NCBI GenBank assembly: GCA_963169105.1
Contig: OY720639.1
Location: forward strand, 121,417,117 to 121,481,116
Origin: Ceriagrion tenellum
Lineage: Eukaryota > Arthropoda > Insecta > Odonata > Coenagrionidae
Length of the DNA: 64,000 bases
Direction: 5' to 3'
The position numbers and the translations under genes were made by a program. Each line of letters starts with the position of its first letter. The first letter of the stretch is position 1. Under the pieces are notes generated by a model. The model was given only the letters and a program-made list of their open reading frames with translations. It was not told the origin of the DNA and searched no databases. Shown piece by piece: positions 61,935 through 64,000 of this stretch.

Positions 61935-62700
61935 ATATCAATCCAAACAATCCCATGATGTACTTTACGTTTTTACCTCCGAAAACCTTTACACGACTCT
62001 TGTCCTCACATCCCATGCCAATGCCCAAGCGACGTCTCGCATGCTAATATGTAGATGCAGATACTCGGTTGGATGTTTCTATTTTTTGCATGGAGGGAGT
62101 AGGGCGATCAATACTTCCGGTGGTTTGCACCAATTAGCACAGGTGGGCAGGTTGATAATGGAGGAATATTTGAAATACGATACCATTTATTTAGATTAAC
62201 TTATTTATTATTACATAATTATTTAATTATTTAGATTTAGAAAAAAATTGAAATGACTAAGTCTCCTCAACCATTTAACCACTCTTTAATATACTCATGA
62301 AAATAAAAGAAAATAAGGGTTAAAATCATGAACGAATTACAGAGGAATACTTTCACATTTCTTATTACCTTATCATAGAAAAAATATCGAGGATGTATTT
62401 TTTGAGAAGTAAAAAAAATAGATGCACCCACGCTAGAAAAATTTAAGGTTTTTTAGGCGCGATTCCTTGACTAAAAAACCACAGTGTGTAAATAGCCACA
62501 CATGTAGGAAAGGCTAAAAACCTGCAAGTATCCAATGATAGAAATGCTACTGTTTTCGAATCTTATAAATAAAGCAGCTGAAACGAAAATAGGTATGGAA
62601 AAACAATAAAAAGTGACTAATGATAGACGAATTAAAATGCACTAAAATATAGGGATGGTGAAAATAAACCCAGCATCGCCGTTTGGCTACTGTGGATGAG
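61935..62700. other. AT-rich stretch, nothing recognised
   Basis: No recognised repeat or gene. Confidence 0.4.
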
Positions 62701-62733
62701 AGGCATCTAAATTATGAAAAGTTTGTTTTATTC

Positions 62734-62835
62734 CACCTGAAGATGACGCCGCTGCGTCGAAACTAGTAATACCTGAAAATAAATTGGTGTAATAAAACAA
62801 TGTTTTCATTTTTCATTATTTACAATGGTATTCCA
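62734..62835 (+). repeat. Well-preserved hammerhead-like core
   Basis: CCTGAAGATGACGCCGCTGC followed by GTCGAAACTAGTAA: CUGAAGA fits CUGANGA, then GACGC/GCGUC form a perfect 5-bp stem with a CGCU loop, then GAAAC. One extra U precedes the stem. The downstream 70 bp ends with TTTACAATGGTATTCCAC, resembling the flank of the 12.7-kb palindrome (CATTGTGGAATATTAC, inverted). It lacks an obvious inverted arm and may be a solo terminal repeat of a Penelope-like or retrozyme-like element. Confidence 0.55.
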
Positions 62836-62879
62836 CAAAGTTGCGCCTGAAACCATTGATAGAGACAGATAGGTGACTT

Positions 62880-63610
62880 CTGCTACACTTCAATATGGCG
62901 TCAAAGCTCGGTACGTGTGTAGGCCCTTCTTGAATTATCCAAGCAAGGATCGGAATTTTACAGATCAATTTCTAATTACTCCTTTAAAAAGAACCAGGGA
63001 CCATCAGAGTGAAGTAAGCCAGTACACCAGTCACCACATCATTCCAAAGACCCATTTTCCTAAAATGCCCATTCCAGTACGCAATAAAGCCTACTGGAAC
63101 TTTCAAATCGATCTGAAATTATAATTTCATGATGTAGTGTCATCATTTTGCTCTTTAGGAGGGGAAAGTAGTCGGCTTGTAGTAATTGCGGCAGCCATGA
63201 AATATAAACCGGCCGCAAATTCATTTCAAGGCCCTTTGTGAGAATAAATGTACCACCAATTCATCAAAATAGAGTATTTATCGTTCCTTGAGCCCCAAAG
63301 TAATTAAATGTCGTTTTACAGTTAGTAGCAAAAGTAAATTTAGAGAACTCATCGAGGTCATGATTACGACCAAACTACAGGTGGACATGGTAACCTGTAC
63401 ATAGTGTGAAAGGATGATATGGTAATTTTATGATAATCTTTTTAGCACTTGAATGAAGTAACATTAGGAACAAGCAAACCCTTGTCAACGTGTGAAACGT
63501 ATTTATATGAACTTATTATAAGTATTCCTATCGTATTATGGTAGTATGGAGGAATGGAGGAGGAGTACCGTAGTATGGTAGTAAGAAAGAGGATTACCCT
63601 GGCCGGGAAT
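62880..63610. other. No recognised feature
   Basis: An 83-codon plus-strand frame (62873-63124) has no recognisable domain. 63530-63600 has GTAGTATGG-type imperfect repeats. Confidence 0.35.
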
Positions 63611-63616
63611 GAAACT

Positions 63617-63627
63617 AAAGTCACTAG
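63617..63627. repeat. 11-bp target-site duplication, left
   Basis: AAAGTCACTAG, identical to 63864-63874. Confidence 0.8.
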
Positions 63628-63863
63628 TAAATAATGCAAGTTCTTTGGTAACTTTGTGGTATTCCATTTTTTCTTTCAGATGATTTAATGGTTACATTTA
63701 CAAAACCACAACTTAAAAAACACACACGACCCGGGTTTCAACGCTTGAGCGTCATCTTCAGGTGACCTGGCGTTGAAGATGACTCTCAAGCGTTGAAATC
63801 CGGGTCGTTTGTGTTTTTTAAGTTGTGGTTTTGTAAATGTAACCATTAAATCATCTGAAAGAT
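63628..63863. repeat. Palindromic element with facing hammerhead-like cores
   Basis: Arms at about 63674-63766 and 63769-63861 are near-perfect inverted copies ending in CTTTCAGATGATTTAATGG and its inverse. The left arm (minus) reads CACCTGAAGATGACGCTCAA then GCGTTGAAACCCGGGTCG; the right arm (plus) has TTGAAGATGACTCTCAAGCG then TTGAAATCCGGG. Both give CUGANGA-like core, stem and GAAA(C/U). The whole, including an asymmetric 46-bp left part, is bracketed by an exact 11-bp direct repeat AAAGTCACTAG, a target-site duplication. Little arm divergence suggests a fairly young insertion. Confidence 0.85.
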
Positions 63864-63874
63864 AAAGTCACTAG
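63864..63874. repeat. 11-bp target-site duplication, right
   Basis: AAAGTCACTAG, immediately beyond the palindromic element. Confidence 0.8.
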
Positions 63875-64000
63875 CCTAAGTTCTTAATTCCAAATGCAAT
63901 TTTTGCAAGATCTAGAGACGCTAGCTGCCATTTTCCGCTGCATTCAATCTTTGATGATTCTTTTCGTATTTTATAGAGGTCTATGTCCTCGAGATGTGTT

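Noticed and set aside
61810..62199. 129-codon plus-strand frame as a gene
   Set aside because: Its first 32 codons are the decayed LINE terminal block; the rest is unrelated and has no domain.
1..64000. CRISPR arrays, operons, riboswitches, intact tRNA or rRNA genes
   Set aside because: No regularly spaced repeats, no gene clusters, and tRNA-like pieces only as SINE heads; the window has eukaryotic features throughout.

Overview
The window looks like nuclear DNA of an animal, most likely an arthropod and probably an insect. It is AT-rich and has no long open reading frames, no prokaryotic gene organisation and no rRNA or intact tRNA gene. It carries tRNA-derived SINEs, several families of decayed non-LTR retrotransposons (LINEs), TTAA-flanked piggyBac-type elements and many foldback repeats. 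I cannot name the species. No intact protein-coding gene can be supported. Almost all open reading frames of 60 to 190 codons are chance frames in AT-rich or purine/pyrimidine-biased DNA, and their products match nothing I recognise.

Region by region: 0-3.4 kb holds a purine-rich stretch, a 155-bp foldback, a ribozyme-like motif, a LINE C-terminal remnant (1.60-1.83 kb), a well-preserved SINE with target-site duplication (2.5-2.8 kb) and a G-quadruplex-type tract. 3.4-9.4 kb is mostly featureless. 9.40-9.84 kb is a 443-bp foldback element. 11.78-12.99 kb is a decayed LINE (reverse transcriptase and C-terminus) whose tail is split by a 200-bp palindrome. 24.0-26.2 kb is the richest part: a minus-strand LINE is interrupted by a plus-strand LINE fragment and by a 301-bp piggyBac-type MITE. 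30.3-30.6 kb is another LINE end. 33.76-34.76 kb is a 1-kb non-autonomous piggyBac-like element. 40.4-44.2 kb holds two foldbacks and an 82-bp direct repeat bracketing 1.1 kb. 55.25 kb has a THAP-zinc-finger-like fragment followed by a good splice donor. 57.5, 62.7 and 63.7 kb hold further palindromes or motifs of the ribozyme-like class.

The main theme is a dispersed group of short elements, most of them palindromic. They share a core resembling the hammerhead ribozyme (CUGANGA, a 4-6-bp stem, then GAAAC). This core is known from Penelope-like retroelements and retrozymes. At least eight loci in this window carry it, intact or decayed, and the one at 63.7 kb is flanked by an exact 11-bp direct repeat. 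Some purine-rich, G-rich or CpG-richer islands (about 3.1, 27.5, 33.0, 54.0, 61.1 kb) and an ATG-plus-splice-donor motif at 36.9 kb could belong to an unseen host gene, so the window may be intronic or intergenic. The sequence alone does not decide this.
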